This document shows positions 1-6,169 of a DNA stretch of 6,169 nt, piece after piece. Positions within the stretch are counted from its first letter, which is position 1. Every line of letters begins with the position of its first letter. The stretch comes from Prosthecobacter sp. GTDB taxonomy: Bacteria > Verrucomicrobiota > Verrucomicrobiia > Verrucomicrobiales > Verrucomicrobiaceae. The translations under genes were made by a program, and so were the position numbers. The stretch lies in the NCBI GenBank assembly GCA_020216965.1, contig JAIWOJ010000151.1, positions 1 to 6,169 on the forward strand, read 5' to 3'. Below the pieces are notes generated by a model. It was not told the origin of the DNA and did no database searches. It saw only the letters and a list, made by a program, of their open reading frames with translations.

Positions 1-1
1 T

Positions 2-3000
2 GCCGCGAAGGCGTATCAATGGATCCGCCAACTGGATGAATCGCTGGCAGAGACTGATGCGCGCAAGGTGGACGTGCTGCTGCGTCTCGGCACGCTGGCG
101 CTCGCCTCCGAGAAACCTGAGGAGGCCGCGACGGCCTGGGAGCGCGCAGCGCGTCTGCGGCCCTCTGATTTTTCCCTGACGCGCCAAGTGGCAGAGCTGA
201 TCCTGCGTGCGGGCTTCCCGGAGCGCGCAGCTACCTTTTACATGGCGCTGGCGGATCAAAGCGATCCCCAGCGGAGGTTGGATGCTTTGTTTGACCTCGC
301 ACGCATCTACGAGCACGCGGGGCAGCTCGATCAAGCCGATGCTGCGCTGAAAAAAGGCTTGGCGCTCTTGGATTTTCGGGATGGGCGCTACGCGGATTTT
401 TTCCGCCGCAGAGTGCGTCTGCATGAGCGCTTTGGCACCCTGGAGGATCTGCGTCAGCAGTTGAGCCAAGGGGCGGAGGAACAGACGCTGCGTGACCTGG
501 CGCGTTTTTATGAAATGACCGCAGATGCAGATGCCCAGCTTGAGGCCATGCGCCGACTGGTGAAGGCCGCGCCGCAGGTGGATGATTACCGCTGGGAGCT
601 GGTGCGCCTGCTGCTGGATCACGCAGGCACGGAGGAGGCGGCGCGGCTTTTGGATGAGCGGCTGAAAGGCGATGCCAGCGACTTGCCTGCCATCATTTTC
701 CTACGCTGTGAGGCCGACCTGCGCGCGGGCAAGCAGGCAGAGGCCGTGGCGCGTCTGAGCAAGCTGCTGGAGGCGGGGAGTGTGGAGGTAGAAAAGCAGG
801 TGCTGATCTTTGCCCAGCAGCGTGCGCTTGATGAAATCATCGAAACCATCCTCAAGGCGCGTGCGGAGCGCGATCCCACGCGGGCAGAGGCGGTATTTGA
901 GCTGGCGGCCTTTTACCGGGCGCGCAAGGACATGACCGCTGCGGATGCCCTGCTGCGGCGCTTTATGGCTGCTGCCCCAGATGAGCAGGAGCGTCAGCGC
1001 CGTCTCAATGAGGCAGCTTCCTTCATGGCAGCGGGCAGTGACCTAGACACGGCGATCATGCTCGCGCGGGAGGCCGTGGCAAAACCAGCCGCAGGGCGGG
1101 AGGAGTACCTCCGCCTGGCGGACCTGCTGGCGGAGCACGCCGAGCCTGAAGAAGCGCTGCTGTGGCTAGAACGCGCCTGGAAAGCCTCCAAGAACGAGGA
1201 GGAGGGCGTGGATGTGGATGAGCGCCTCTACTCCCTCCTGCTGGGGGAAAAGAAGAAGGAGCAAGCCAAGCCTCGCGGCACGGGGGGAGATTTCCAACTG
1301 CCTGAGATCTTCACCGGCAAGGGTTTTGGCAGCATTGAGGAGCCCCCCGCTGGGCCCATCATGACCGGGGAGATCCTGGCCCAAGCCCAGAGGGTGCGGC
1401 AGGGGGCAGCCTCTGGGCTGGAGCTTTTCCGAGCCGCTTGGTGGGCCGTGCGCTCAGGGCAGCATGAGGATGCCTACGCGATCTTTCGCAGCCTCATGGA
1501 GGTCTCTCCCGGACAAAATCTGAATCTGGAGGCGGAAAAGCTGCTGCTGGAGCTGACGCAAGAGGACAAAAACACCGCGCTCGCAATGCGGGTGCTGCGT
1601 CGCCTCATCGCTAGAGATCCGGCGAACAAAATCCGCTACATCCTGCGCCTGGCTGAGCTGTTGCTAGAGGATGAGCAGGCGGCCTCCGCAGCCATCAATG
1701 TGGGGCTTTCCCACGAGCGCACGGGTTGGCGCATGGCCACAGAGCCCCCGCCGCCAGGCCGCGCGGCCACGCAGCTCCTGGAGCGTGCCTACCGGGAACA
1801 GCCGGATTCAGAGCAATTGCTCAACGCCCTGACCCAGTGCTACATCCTGCAACGCCGCCCAGAGGAGGCGCTGAAACTCTGGCAGCAGGCCGTGGACCGC
1901 GCCACAGGCGGTGCAGCAGTGGTGCTGCTGCAGCGATACTCAGAGATGCTGCTGCAGCGTGGCAGGCTGCCAGAGCACGTCGCCACGCAAATGCGCCTGG
2001 TGGAAATGGAGACGGATGTGAAACGCCGAAGAGAGGTGTTCAAAAGCTTCCTCGACCGCCTCCTGTGGGCCGGCGAGAGCGGTGCAGAGCTGCCTGCTGA
2101 AGTCTTGCAGGACCGGCTCAAACAGGTGCGTGAGGCGCTGACAGCCCTGGTGAAAAAGCATCCCTTTGACGGCTTTTACCACGAGGCGCTAGCCAGTGTG
2201 CATGAGCGCACCGGAGATGCTGCTGCCGCTTTTGCCGCGATGAAGCAGGCCTACTACACCGCGCCGGATACGCCGTTTTCCCTGGAACAATTGCGTGAGG
2301 CTGCCGTGAAGGCGGGTGATCTCAAAGCGGCCATCTATTTCCAAAGACAGGCCGCTGCCCGTGCAGCACCCGCCCAGGTGGCCGCAGAATCACGCAGGCT
2401 GGTGGAGATGCTGGAGCAGACCTTCCAGATCGCCGAAGCGGACCGCGTGCGCAGGCGCTTGGAGAGCCGCTTCTCCCAAGATGCCACCGCGCTGGAAGAC
2501 CTAGCAGAGCACTACCGCGCCACCGGCCAGGATGAGGCAGAGCTGCGGGTGTATGAGCAGATCTCCCGTGTGCGCCCCTGGGATGCGCGCTCTGGCCTGA
2601 GGTTGGCCCTCAAATACCTGCGCCTCGCGGATGAGGATGGCGCGCGCAGGCACCTCACTGAAATCCTGCGCCGCACCCAGGCACAGGCGGCGCTGCCCAG
2701 CCCAGGCACCAGCCCAGAGCGCCTGCCACTGCCGCTGGCAGAGCAGCGCAAGCCAGGGGTGCCAGGCCCAGCTACGGAGATCTTGGCGGACTTGGATACC
2801 GTCCCTGCGCTGAAAAGCGCGGAGCTGGCCGCCCTGCGCACTTACCTGAGCCTGCCGAGGCCAGAATTTTCCGAGCTGCCAGATGAGGTGCCGCACATTC
2901 GCCTGCGTGCCGTGGAGGAGCTAGCACGCCTGCACCAGCGCGCAGGCACGGTGGGGGCTTGGCAGGCACAGGTCGCGGCGATGAAATCCCCCCTGGAGCG

Positions 3001-5755
3001 CCTATGGGCACTCTACTTTGCCAAGTCCGGCCCGGCCTTTCGCGAGGAGCTAGCGGCACTCATGAGCCGCCCGAGAAAGGAGGCCGCAGGGCTTGAGGCC
3101 GCCTTTGTCCACGCCTGGCTCATGGTCCGCTCTGGCGGCATGGCAGAGGCCATGGCCTGGAGCACCCAGACCGGTCTGGATGGAGAGTTGCTGGACTTGC
3201 GGCAGCGCCTGCTGCTCGCCGTCTCCGCCACGCTGGCTGACATGAGCGGCTTTCGCTTTGCCAAAGGTGACCTCGCCCTGCTAGGCACCGTGCGCAGCGC
3301 CTCCGTGCTGGACATTCTGCGCCGTCTCCAGGATCAGCAGCGCTATCCAGAGGCGCTTGAGCTCGGGGAAAGCCTCAGCACCCACCACCCCGCGCTTGGC
3401 AGCGCCTTTATCTTCTCCCTAGCCCGTATCGCTGAGGCCGCAGAGCGCTGGGATCTAGCGCGGGAGCACCTAGGCCGTGTGGTGCGTGGCACCGTGCAGC
3501 CAGAAGCCTATCGCGGCACCTATGACCCTTACCTTTTCAGCCTCAGCGCCGCCAACCGTCTCGCCATCCATGCGGAGGAGCGAGAAAAAAACCTGCGCGC
3601 TGCTTGGCGGCACCTCCAGGCCACGCCCCCCTCTGCCATGACCAGCTTGCGCAAGGCCGCCGTAGCCGGCCTAGCGGGTGCCCCAGAGAAGGCCGCCGCT
3701 GAGATGGAAAGCCTACTCACCGGCGATTTCTTGGCTGCACGCCAGATCGGTGAGCCGCGCGGCCTGCTCACCCCCCAGGGCTCACCCCGCTGGGATGAGC
3801 CGATGCATCTGCGCAGCCTCTGGGAAGAGACGCGGGAGATCCAGGCACGCTTTACCACAGAGGGGTTAGGCCAAGTCGTGCGGCAAGTGAATGACCGCCT
3901 TGAGGCACGTTGGGGCGGGGTGGGCCTCAGTTCACGCTCAGGGCTGGAATTTGGCGAATGGCGCCTGAGCCATCTCATCCGCAAGATGCGTGCGGCTGAT
4001 TACCCCACCCGCATCCGCCTGCTGCGCGAGCACCTCGCCAGTGTGGACATGCGCCAGGAGGTCTCCGTCGATACCCTCGCAGAGCTAGGCGGGCGCCTAG
4101 AGGCCGTCGGCATGTCGCGTGAGGCTATCGAGGTCTATGCCATGCTGCCTGGCCGTGCCCCGGCCAATCCAGAATACGCCCAATGGCTCATCCGCGTGGC
4201 TGAAGCAGCGCTGGACACGCAGACCGGGCTGAAATTTACCCTCCAACTCCTAGAGGCAGAGCCACCCTACAAGCCCCCCCAGCCAGGGGATGAGGTGCTG
4301 CGGGAAAAGCACGCCTGGTTCCTCTCCCTTGAATACGATGAGGCAGAGCTACGCCGCCGTGGCTACCTCCCAGCCCCCACCCGCGTCCTCCAGGGCCGCA
4401 TCCCCCATGAGGTGCCCTACCTGCGAGAGCTAGCCCTACTCTATGAAAAAACTGGCCGTGATGAGCAGGCGCTCGAGGCATGGACACGCCTGCATGACGC
4501 CTTTGAGGCCAACGAATCCCGCGGCATCGTGCCAGATGCAGAAAGCTGCTTGCACCTCGCCCGCCTGCGTGTGCGGCGTGGGCAAATCCCAGCCGCTCTC
4601 GCCGTCCTGCGCCTCGTCCCCCTCATCGAAAAAACCGGTGCCCAGGGCAGGGAAGCCTTGAAACTGCGCGCAGAACTAGCCGCCCAGGCAGGCTTGTGGG
4701 ATGAATTTCGCCAGATGATGACCGCCGCCGTGAACCTGCGTGCCATCGAAGCCATGACCCACATCAGCAGCCTCTGCCGCCAGCACGCCCGCAGTGCTGA
4801 GGGGCTAGATTTTCTCACCCAGGCAGAGCGCACCATGCAAGAGCCAGCAGACCGCTTCCGCCTGCGCCTAGAGCTGCTACGCCTGCTCGCTGCCGAAGAA
4901 GCTTGGACTCCCACCCGCGGGCGCGCTCAGGTAGCCGCCCTCTTTCGCGTGCGCCACCGGGGGCGCGAAGCCCTAGAGCAGCTCACCACCTGGATGAAGG
5001 CAGAGGCAAAAGGCCCCCACCGCGCCGCCTGGCTGCCCATCCTCCGTGCCGAGGCCCGTGCAGGCACAGATCGCCCCCTCGCCGCCCTCGCCCTCAGCGC
5101 CTTTGCCGGGGAAGATGAGCCCACCACCCTAGTTGATGATCTCGCCACAGCCTGGCAAAACCTAGCCGATAGTGACCGCCTCTGTATCGAGCTCGCGGCA
5201 GAGACCCTGCTCGCGCAAAACCGGCCAACACACGCCCAGCGCGCCTGCCAAGTGCTCCAGGAACTCCCCTCCCTACGCCTAGAAAGCCGCATTCAGCCCC
5301 TCATGCTGCGCGTGGCACACGCCCTCCAGGACCGCGCCCGCGTCCGGGAAATCTTTGCAGAGATCATCCGCATGCCCGTCCCTGGCGGTGGCAGAGCCAG
5401 CACCGTCGCCTGGGCCCAGGCCCTAGAGCAATGCGGAGAAAAACAGCTAGCGCGTGAACTCTACCAAGCCGCCCTGCATCGCCTAGAAGCCACGAGCACC
5501 AGCCAGCCAGAGGTCACAGCGGCCTGGGCCCGCTTCCTCATCGCCGAAAAGCAGCACGAGGCCGCCGAGGCATTCCTACTGCGTGAAATCTGGCAGATCC
5601 CCCAAGAAACCGCCGCCCTGCTACATGAACTCTACCAGTCCTGGGGCCGCCTCCCCACCCTCCAGCAAGAGCTACCCAAATTCCACCTCACCCGAGGCAT
5701 CGAAAAAGAAATACTCCACCGCGCAGCCCTGGGTAGCACCTTGGTCAATCCATAA
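2..5755 (+). CDS. Giant TPR-like helical-repeat protein, 5' end missing (partial)
   Basis: The frame is open from the left edge to the TAA at 5753-5755, giving 1917 visible codons. The GTG at 68 is not a convincing start: it has no ribosome-binding site before it, and the 22 codons upstream stay open with the same helical character. Clear about 34-residue TPR-like units, with Leu/Ala/Tyr helix positions, Ala in helix B and often a closing Pro, lie near 68-169, 170-271, 272-391, 485-586, 587-688, 689-787, 890-991, 1100-1198, 1412-1519, 1802-1906, 2162-2275, 2276-2371, 2483-2587, 2588-2686, 3299-3400, 3401-3490, 4409-4504, 4538-4642, 5399-5491 and 5504-5605. Typical pieces are ALFDLARIYEHAGQLDQADA and YLRELALLYEKTGRDEQALE. 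TPR arrays form superhelical scaffolds that bind other proteins, so a scaffold role is inferred. I see no catalytic motif or membrane helix. Cellular location cannot be judged without the N-terminus. Other alpha-solenoid classes (Sel1-like, HAT-like) are possible for the degenerate units. The gene is convergent with the one at the right edge. Confidence 0.93.
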   Translation, partial: AAKAYQWIRQLDESLAETDARKVDVLLRLGTLALASEKPEEAATAWERAARLRPSDFSLTRQVAELILRAGFPERAATFYMALADQSDPQRRLDALFDLARIYEHAGQLDQADAALKKGLALLDFRDGRYADFFRRRVRLHERFGTLEDLRQQLSQGAEEQTLRDLARFYEMTADADAQLEAMRRLVKAAPQVDDYRWELVRLLLDHAGTEEAARLLDERLKGDASDLPAIIFLRCEADLRAGKQAEAVARLSKLLEAGSVEVEKQVLIFAQQRALDEIIETILKARAERDPTRAEAVFELAAFYRARKDMTAADALLRRFMAAAPDEQERQRRLNEAASFMAAGSDLDTAIMLAREAVAKPAAGREEYLRLADLLAEHAEPEEALLWLERAWKASKNEEEGVDVDERLYSLLLGEKKKEQAKPRGTGGDFQLPEIFTGKGFGSIEEPPAGPIMTGEILAQAQRVRQGAASGLELFRAAWWAVRSGQHEDAYAIFRSLMEVSPGQNLNLEAEKLLLELTQEDKNTALAMRVLRRLIARDPANKIRYILRLAELLLEDEQAASAAINVGLSHERTGWRMATEPPPPGRAATQLLERAYREQPDSEQLLNALTQCYILQRRPEEALKLWQQAVDRATGGAAVVLLQRYSEMLLQRGRLPEHVATQMRLVEMETDVKRRREVFKSFLDRLLWAGESGAELPAEVLQDRLKQVREALTALVKKHPFDGFYHEALASVHERTGDAAAAFAAMKQAYYTAPDTPFSLEQLREAAVKAGDLKAAIYFQRQAAARAAPAQVAAESRRLVEMLEQTFQIAEADRVRRRLESRFSQDATALEDLAEHYRATGQDEAELRVYEQISRVRPWDARSGLRLALKYLRLADEDGARRHLTEILRRTQAQAALPSPGTSPERLPLPLAEQRKPGVPGPATEILADLDTVPALKSAELAALRTYLSLPRPEFSELPDEVPHIRLRAVEELARLHQRAGTVGAWQAQVAAMKSPLERLWALYFAKSGPAFREELAALMSRPRKEAAGLEAAFVHAWLMVRSGGMAEAMAWSTQTGLDGELLDLRQRLLLAVSATLADMSGFRFAKGDLALLGTVRSASVLDILRRLQDQQRYPEALELGESLSTHHPALGSAFIFSLARIAEAAERWDLAREHLGRVVRGTVQPEAYRGTYDPYLFSLSAANRLAIHAEEREKNLRAAWRHLQATPPSAMTSLRKAAVAGLAGAPEKAAAEMESLLTGDFLAARQIGEPRGLLTPQGSPRWDEPMHLRSLWEETREIQARFTTEGLGQVVRQVNDRLEARWGGVGLSSRSGLEFGEWRLSHLIRKMRAADYPTRIRLLREHLASVDMRQEVSVDTLAELGGRLEAVGMSREAIEVYAMLPGRAPANPEYAQWLIRVAEAALDTQTGLKFTLQLLEAEPPYKPPQPGDEVLREKHAWFLSLEYDEAELRRRGYLPAPTRVLQGRIPHEVPYLRELALLYEKTGRDEQALEAWTRLHDAFEANESRGIVPDAESCLHLARLRVRRGQIPAALAVLRLVPLIEKTGAQGREALKLRAELAAQAGLWDEFRQMMTAAVNLRAIEAMTHISSLCRQHARSAEGLDFLTQAERTMQEPADRFRLRLELLRLLAAEEAWTPTRGRAQVAALFRVRHRGREALEQLTTWMKAEAKGPHRAAWLPILRAEARAGTDRPLAALALSAFAGEDEPTTLVDDLATAWQNLADSDRLCIELAAETLLAQNRPTHAQRACQVLQELPSLRLESRIQPLMLRVAHALQDRARVREIFAEIIRMPVPGGGRASTVAWAQALEQCGEKQLARELYQAALHRLEATSTSQPEVTAAWARFLIAEKQHEAAEAFLLREIWQIPQETAALLHELYQSWGRLPTLQQELPKFHLTRGIEKEILHRAALGSTLVNP
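1247..1366 (+). other. Pro/Gly-rich linker 1 within the giant TPR protein
   Basis: About 40 codons here break the helical pattern. They begin with a Lys-rich patch, pass through Gly-Thr-Gly-Gly and Gly-Lys-Gly-Phe-Gly, and end with a Glu-Glu-Pro-Pro-Ala-Gly-Pro segment before helices resume at about 1370. This looks like a flexible or surface-exposed hinge between the first and second solenoid blocks. The change in composition is seen directly; the hinge role is inference. Confidence 0.5.
1923..1959 (+). repeat. 13-bp direct repeat tgctgctgcagcg, 24 bp apart, inside the coding region
   Basis: The 13-mer occurs at 1923-1935 and again at 1947-1959, exactly eight codons apart, each coding Leu-Leu-Gln-Arg. 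The first copy also pairs with gcagca at 1913-1918 to give a 6-bp hairpin with a 4-base loop. The spacing is a multiple of three, so copy-number change would keep the frame. It probably reflects leucine-rich helix coding with CTG codons rather than a separate functional element. Confidence 0.45.
2687..2785 (+). other. Pro-rich linker 2 within the giant TPR protein
   Basis: About 33 codons are dense in proline, including Leu-Pro-Ser-Pro-Gly-Thr-Ser-Pro, Leu-Pro-Leu-Pro-Leu and Pro-Gly-Val-Pro-Gly-Pro. They follow the two well-formed units at 2483-2686. Helical sequence resumes near 2790, although another Pro-containing loop follows around 2850-2890. It most likely separates the second solenoid block from the more degenerate C-terminal half. 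The reading frame is intact through it, so it is not a frameshift artefact. Confidence 0.5.
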
Positions 5756-5839
5756 ACCCGGATTCCAAAGTTCCCTGTAGGTGAGACAATCGAACTCATA
5801 CCGCTTATCATAAAATGCAGCAATATGATGGAACGCCAT
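5672..5839 (-). CDS. Doubtful antisense small ORF, 55 codons, overlapping the 3' end of the giant gene
   Basis: An ATG (cat at 5837-5839) opens a 55-codon minus-strand frame that ends at TAG (cta at 5672-5674). Its product is unusually aromatic, with Phe-His-His-Ile-Ala-Ala-Phe-Tyr-Asp near the start and Glu-Tyr-Phe-Phe-Phe-Asp near the end, and looks more protein-like than most antisense frames in this window. Its last 28 codons, stop included, overlap the end of the giant gene in antisense. The aromatic content may simply come from the A+T-rich gap and from reading Lys/Glu codons backwards. No clear ribosome-binding site stands out beyond the purine-rich gcggcgg just before the ATG. A frame of this length can easily occur by chance. 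Confidence 0.15.
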   Translation of the reverse strand: MAFHHIAAFYDKRYEFDCLTYRELWNPGLWIDQGATQGCAVEYFFFDASGEVEFG

Positions 5840-5848
5840 CCGCCGCTG

Positions 5849-5880
5849 GTTTAACGCCTTTCGTCAAGGCTGCGTTGAGT
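5849..5880. repeat. Imperfect inverted repeat (hairpin), possible weak transcript end
   Basis: The inner stem gcctt (5856-5860) pairs with aaggc (5866-5870) around the 5-base loop tcgtc. The outer arm gtttaac (5849-5855) pairs with gttgagt (5874-5880) if G-U pairs are allowed, leaving a 3-base bulge tgc at 5871-5873. As RNA this gives up to 12 pairs. It lies 94 bases after the stop codon of the giant gene. There is no T run after it on either strand, so a standard Rho-independent terminator is not supported; it could still stabilise a 3' end or act as a bidirectional pause. Confidence 0.45.
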
Positions 5881-5890
5881 GACTCCTCAA
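5875..5890. repeat. Short inverted repeat ttgag/ctcaa
   Basis: ttgag (5875-5879) is the reverse complement of ctcaa (5886-5890), with a 6-base loop. It shares bases with the outer right arm of the hairpin at 5849-5880, so the two structures exclude each other. An alternative tighter pairing, gagt with actc, is also possible. Five base pairs is short enough to occur by chance. Confidence 0.3.
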
Positions 5891-5959
5891 GCGAGACGCA
5901 GGCAAGGCACCAGAACCCCGCAATCGTCTGACCGCCACGGAGTTCATCAAGCAGATCGC

Positions 5960-5991
5960 TTGGGGTGGGGGAGCAACCGCTGGGCACCCAA
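5960..5991. repeat. Imperfect inverted repeat ttggggtg/cacccaa
   Basis: ttggggtg (5960-5967) pairs with cacccaa (5985-5991) over seven base pairs with one bulged G at 5965 and a 17-base loop. Within the right side, tgggcaccca (5981-5990) is itself a perfect 10-base palindrome. The stem is GC-rich but has no T tract beside it. It is part of a run of potential stems in this gap, which could mean a structured RNA or simply GC-rich sequence. Confidence 0.35.
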
Positions 5992-5995
5992 CTCC

Positions 5996-6013
5996 GCGTT
6001 TTGGCAAAAGCGC
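5996..6013. repeat. Near-palindrome gcgtttt-ggc-aaaagcgc
   Basis: gcgtttt (5996-6002) pairs with aaaa (6006-6009) and cgc (6011-6013), with one bulged G at 6010 and a 3-base loop. This gives seven pairs in a compact hairpin 70 bases beyond the stop codon of the minus-strand gene. Read on the minus strand it has no T run after it. It could be a weak 3'-end hairpin of that gene, or an operator-like palindrome; neither use can be shown. Confidence 0.35.
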
Positions 6014-6082
6014 CTACGAATGCACCTACAAAACGCTGCTTTGCCGTGATGCGATGGATCTGTCTTGGTCTCCTAGCTTGCG

Positions 6083-6169
6083 TTACTTTGCCTCTGCCTT
6101 CAGTCGGGCCTTCTCCGCCAGCATTTTTTTGAATTTGGCGACCTTGGGGCTGACGACGACACGGCAGTA
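6083..6169 (-). CDS. C-terminal fragment of a minus-strand protein, function unknown
   Basis: Reading the minus strand inward from the right edge gives 28 codons that end in TAA (tta at 6083-6085 on the + strand). The fragment starts Tyr-Cys-Arg-Val-Val-Val-Ser-Pro-Lys-Val and ends in an amphipathic, charged tail, KMLAEKARLKAEAK. A short hydrophobic strand followed by a Lys/Ala/Glu helix at the very C-terminus is typical of small basic or nucleic-acid-binding proteins, but I do not recognise the family. GC-rich codons (AAG, GAG, CTG, GCC) agree with the large gene. The start and most of the gene lie outside the window. The opposite frame (ATG at 6054 to the edge) is the alternative reading and looks less protein-like. 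The gene converges with the giant TPR gene, leaving a 327-base gap. Confidence 0.5.
   Translation of the reverse strand, partial: YCRVVVSPKVAKFKKMLAEKARLKAEAK

Larger units (their letters stand above)
5756..6082. other. Intergenic stretch between two convergent genes; no convincing gene
   Basis: These 327 bases lie between the TAA of the giant gene and the stop codon of the minus-strand gene. The first 75 bases are visibly richer in A+T than the coding DNA. The rest contains several imperfect inverted repeats (5849-5880, 5875-5890, 5960-5991, 5996-6013). Frames here are short or lack a start: the frame of the giant gene stays open for 32 codons past its stop, to TAA 5852-5854, and another + frame is open from 5883 to the right edge with no ATG until 6054. 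I recognise no tRNA, tmRNA, RNase P RNA or other known RNA. Because the genes converge, no promoter is expected for either of them here. A decayed gene or a dispersed intergenic repeat is possible but cannot be shown from one copy. Confidence 0.6.

Noticed and set aside
68..70. GTG as the start codon of the giant gene
   Set aside because: No ribosome-binding site precedes it, and the 22 upstream codons stay open to the window edge with similar amphipathic composition, so the true start is further left.
1726..2100. 124-codon + strand frame inside the giant gene
   Set aside because: Pro/Ala/Arg/Gly-rich out-of-frame reading of well-formed TPR coding sequence; a shadow.
4441..4914. 157-codon minus-strand open frame, the longest of many antisense frames inside the giant gene (others include 3529-3984, 2501-2896 and 4927-5292)
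   Set aside because: These are Arg/Ser/Ala-rich shadows produced by GC-rich codons of the + strand gene. They lack the helical repeat logic, overlap the coding frame fully, and are what antisense reading of such DNA normally gives.
5780..5802. tRNA T-arm-like motif on the minus strand (gttcgatt with flanking gag/ctc)
   Set aside because: The loop-closing position is G-G and the remaining cloverleaf and acceptor stem cannot be built around it.
5849..5880. Integron attC-like pair: gtttaac and gttgagt fit RYYYAAC/GTTRRRY
   Set aside because: Only 32 bp in total, shorter than known attC sites; no inner L boxes or unpaired-base pattern, and no cassette or integrase nearby. The short consensus is easily met by chance.
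6124..6130. T run at 6124-6130 as a terminator tract
   Set aside because: No GC-rich hairpin lies directly before it on the + strand. On the minus strand it is simply Lys-Lys codons of the edge gene.
6054..6169. + strand frame from ATG 6054 to the right edge
   Set aside because: It is antisense to the Lys/Ala/Glu-rich tail that ends at 6083, has no ribosome-binding site, and reads as a Ser/Phe/Thr-rich shadow.
1..6169. CRISPR array, insertion sequence, toxin-antitoxin or defence system
   Set aside because: No regularly spaced repeats, no transposase-like coding sequence and no paired small genes are visible; almost all of the window is one repeat-protein gene.

Overview
The window is almost entirely one enormous protein-coding gene on the + strand, followed by a short non-coding stretch and the tail of a second, convergent gene at the right edge. 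The DNA is GC-rich (about 60-65% by eye). The main protein is a very long Ala/Leu/Arg/Glu-rich helical-repeat (TPR-like) protein. This combination fits a GC-rich bacterium with large repeat proteins. Verrucomicrobiota (Prosthecobacter/Verrucomicrobium type) is my best guess, with Planctomycetota, Acidobacteriota or Myxococcota as alternatives. The assignment rests on general character only, because no marker gene is present.

Positions 2-5755 are an uninterrupted reading frame that is already open at the left edge, so the true start lies outside the window. The visible part is 1917 codons. It is built of many about 34-residue helix-turn-helix units of TPR type, interrupted by two Pro/Gly-rich linkers (about 1247-1366 and 2687-2785) and by a less regular part (about 3490-4020). 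No catalytic motif, membrane segment or secretion signal is visible. The most defensible role is protein-protein scaffolding, partner unknown. Base and codon use drift along the gene: the first half prefers CTG/GCG, and the second half shifts to CTC/GCC and to CTA before G, which makes the tetranucleotide CTAG frequent there.

Positions 5756-6082 separate the two convergent genes. The first part is visibly richer in A+T. The middle holds several imperfect inverted repeats, the best at 5849-5880, but none has a T tract that would make it a classical terminator. A 55-codon antisense frame (5672-5839) crosses the stop codon of the large gene and is recorded only as a doubtful candidate.

Positions 6083-6169 on the minus strand read as the last 28 residues of a protein with a Lys/Ala/Glu-rich end, which I do not recognise. 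The genes visible here do not form an operon: they face each other tail to tail. I found no RNA gene, CRISPR array, insertion sequence or identifiable defence or biosynthetic system.
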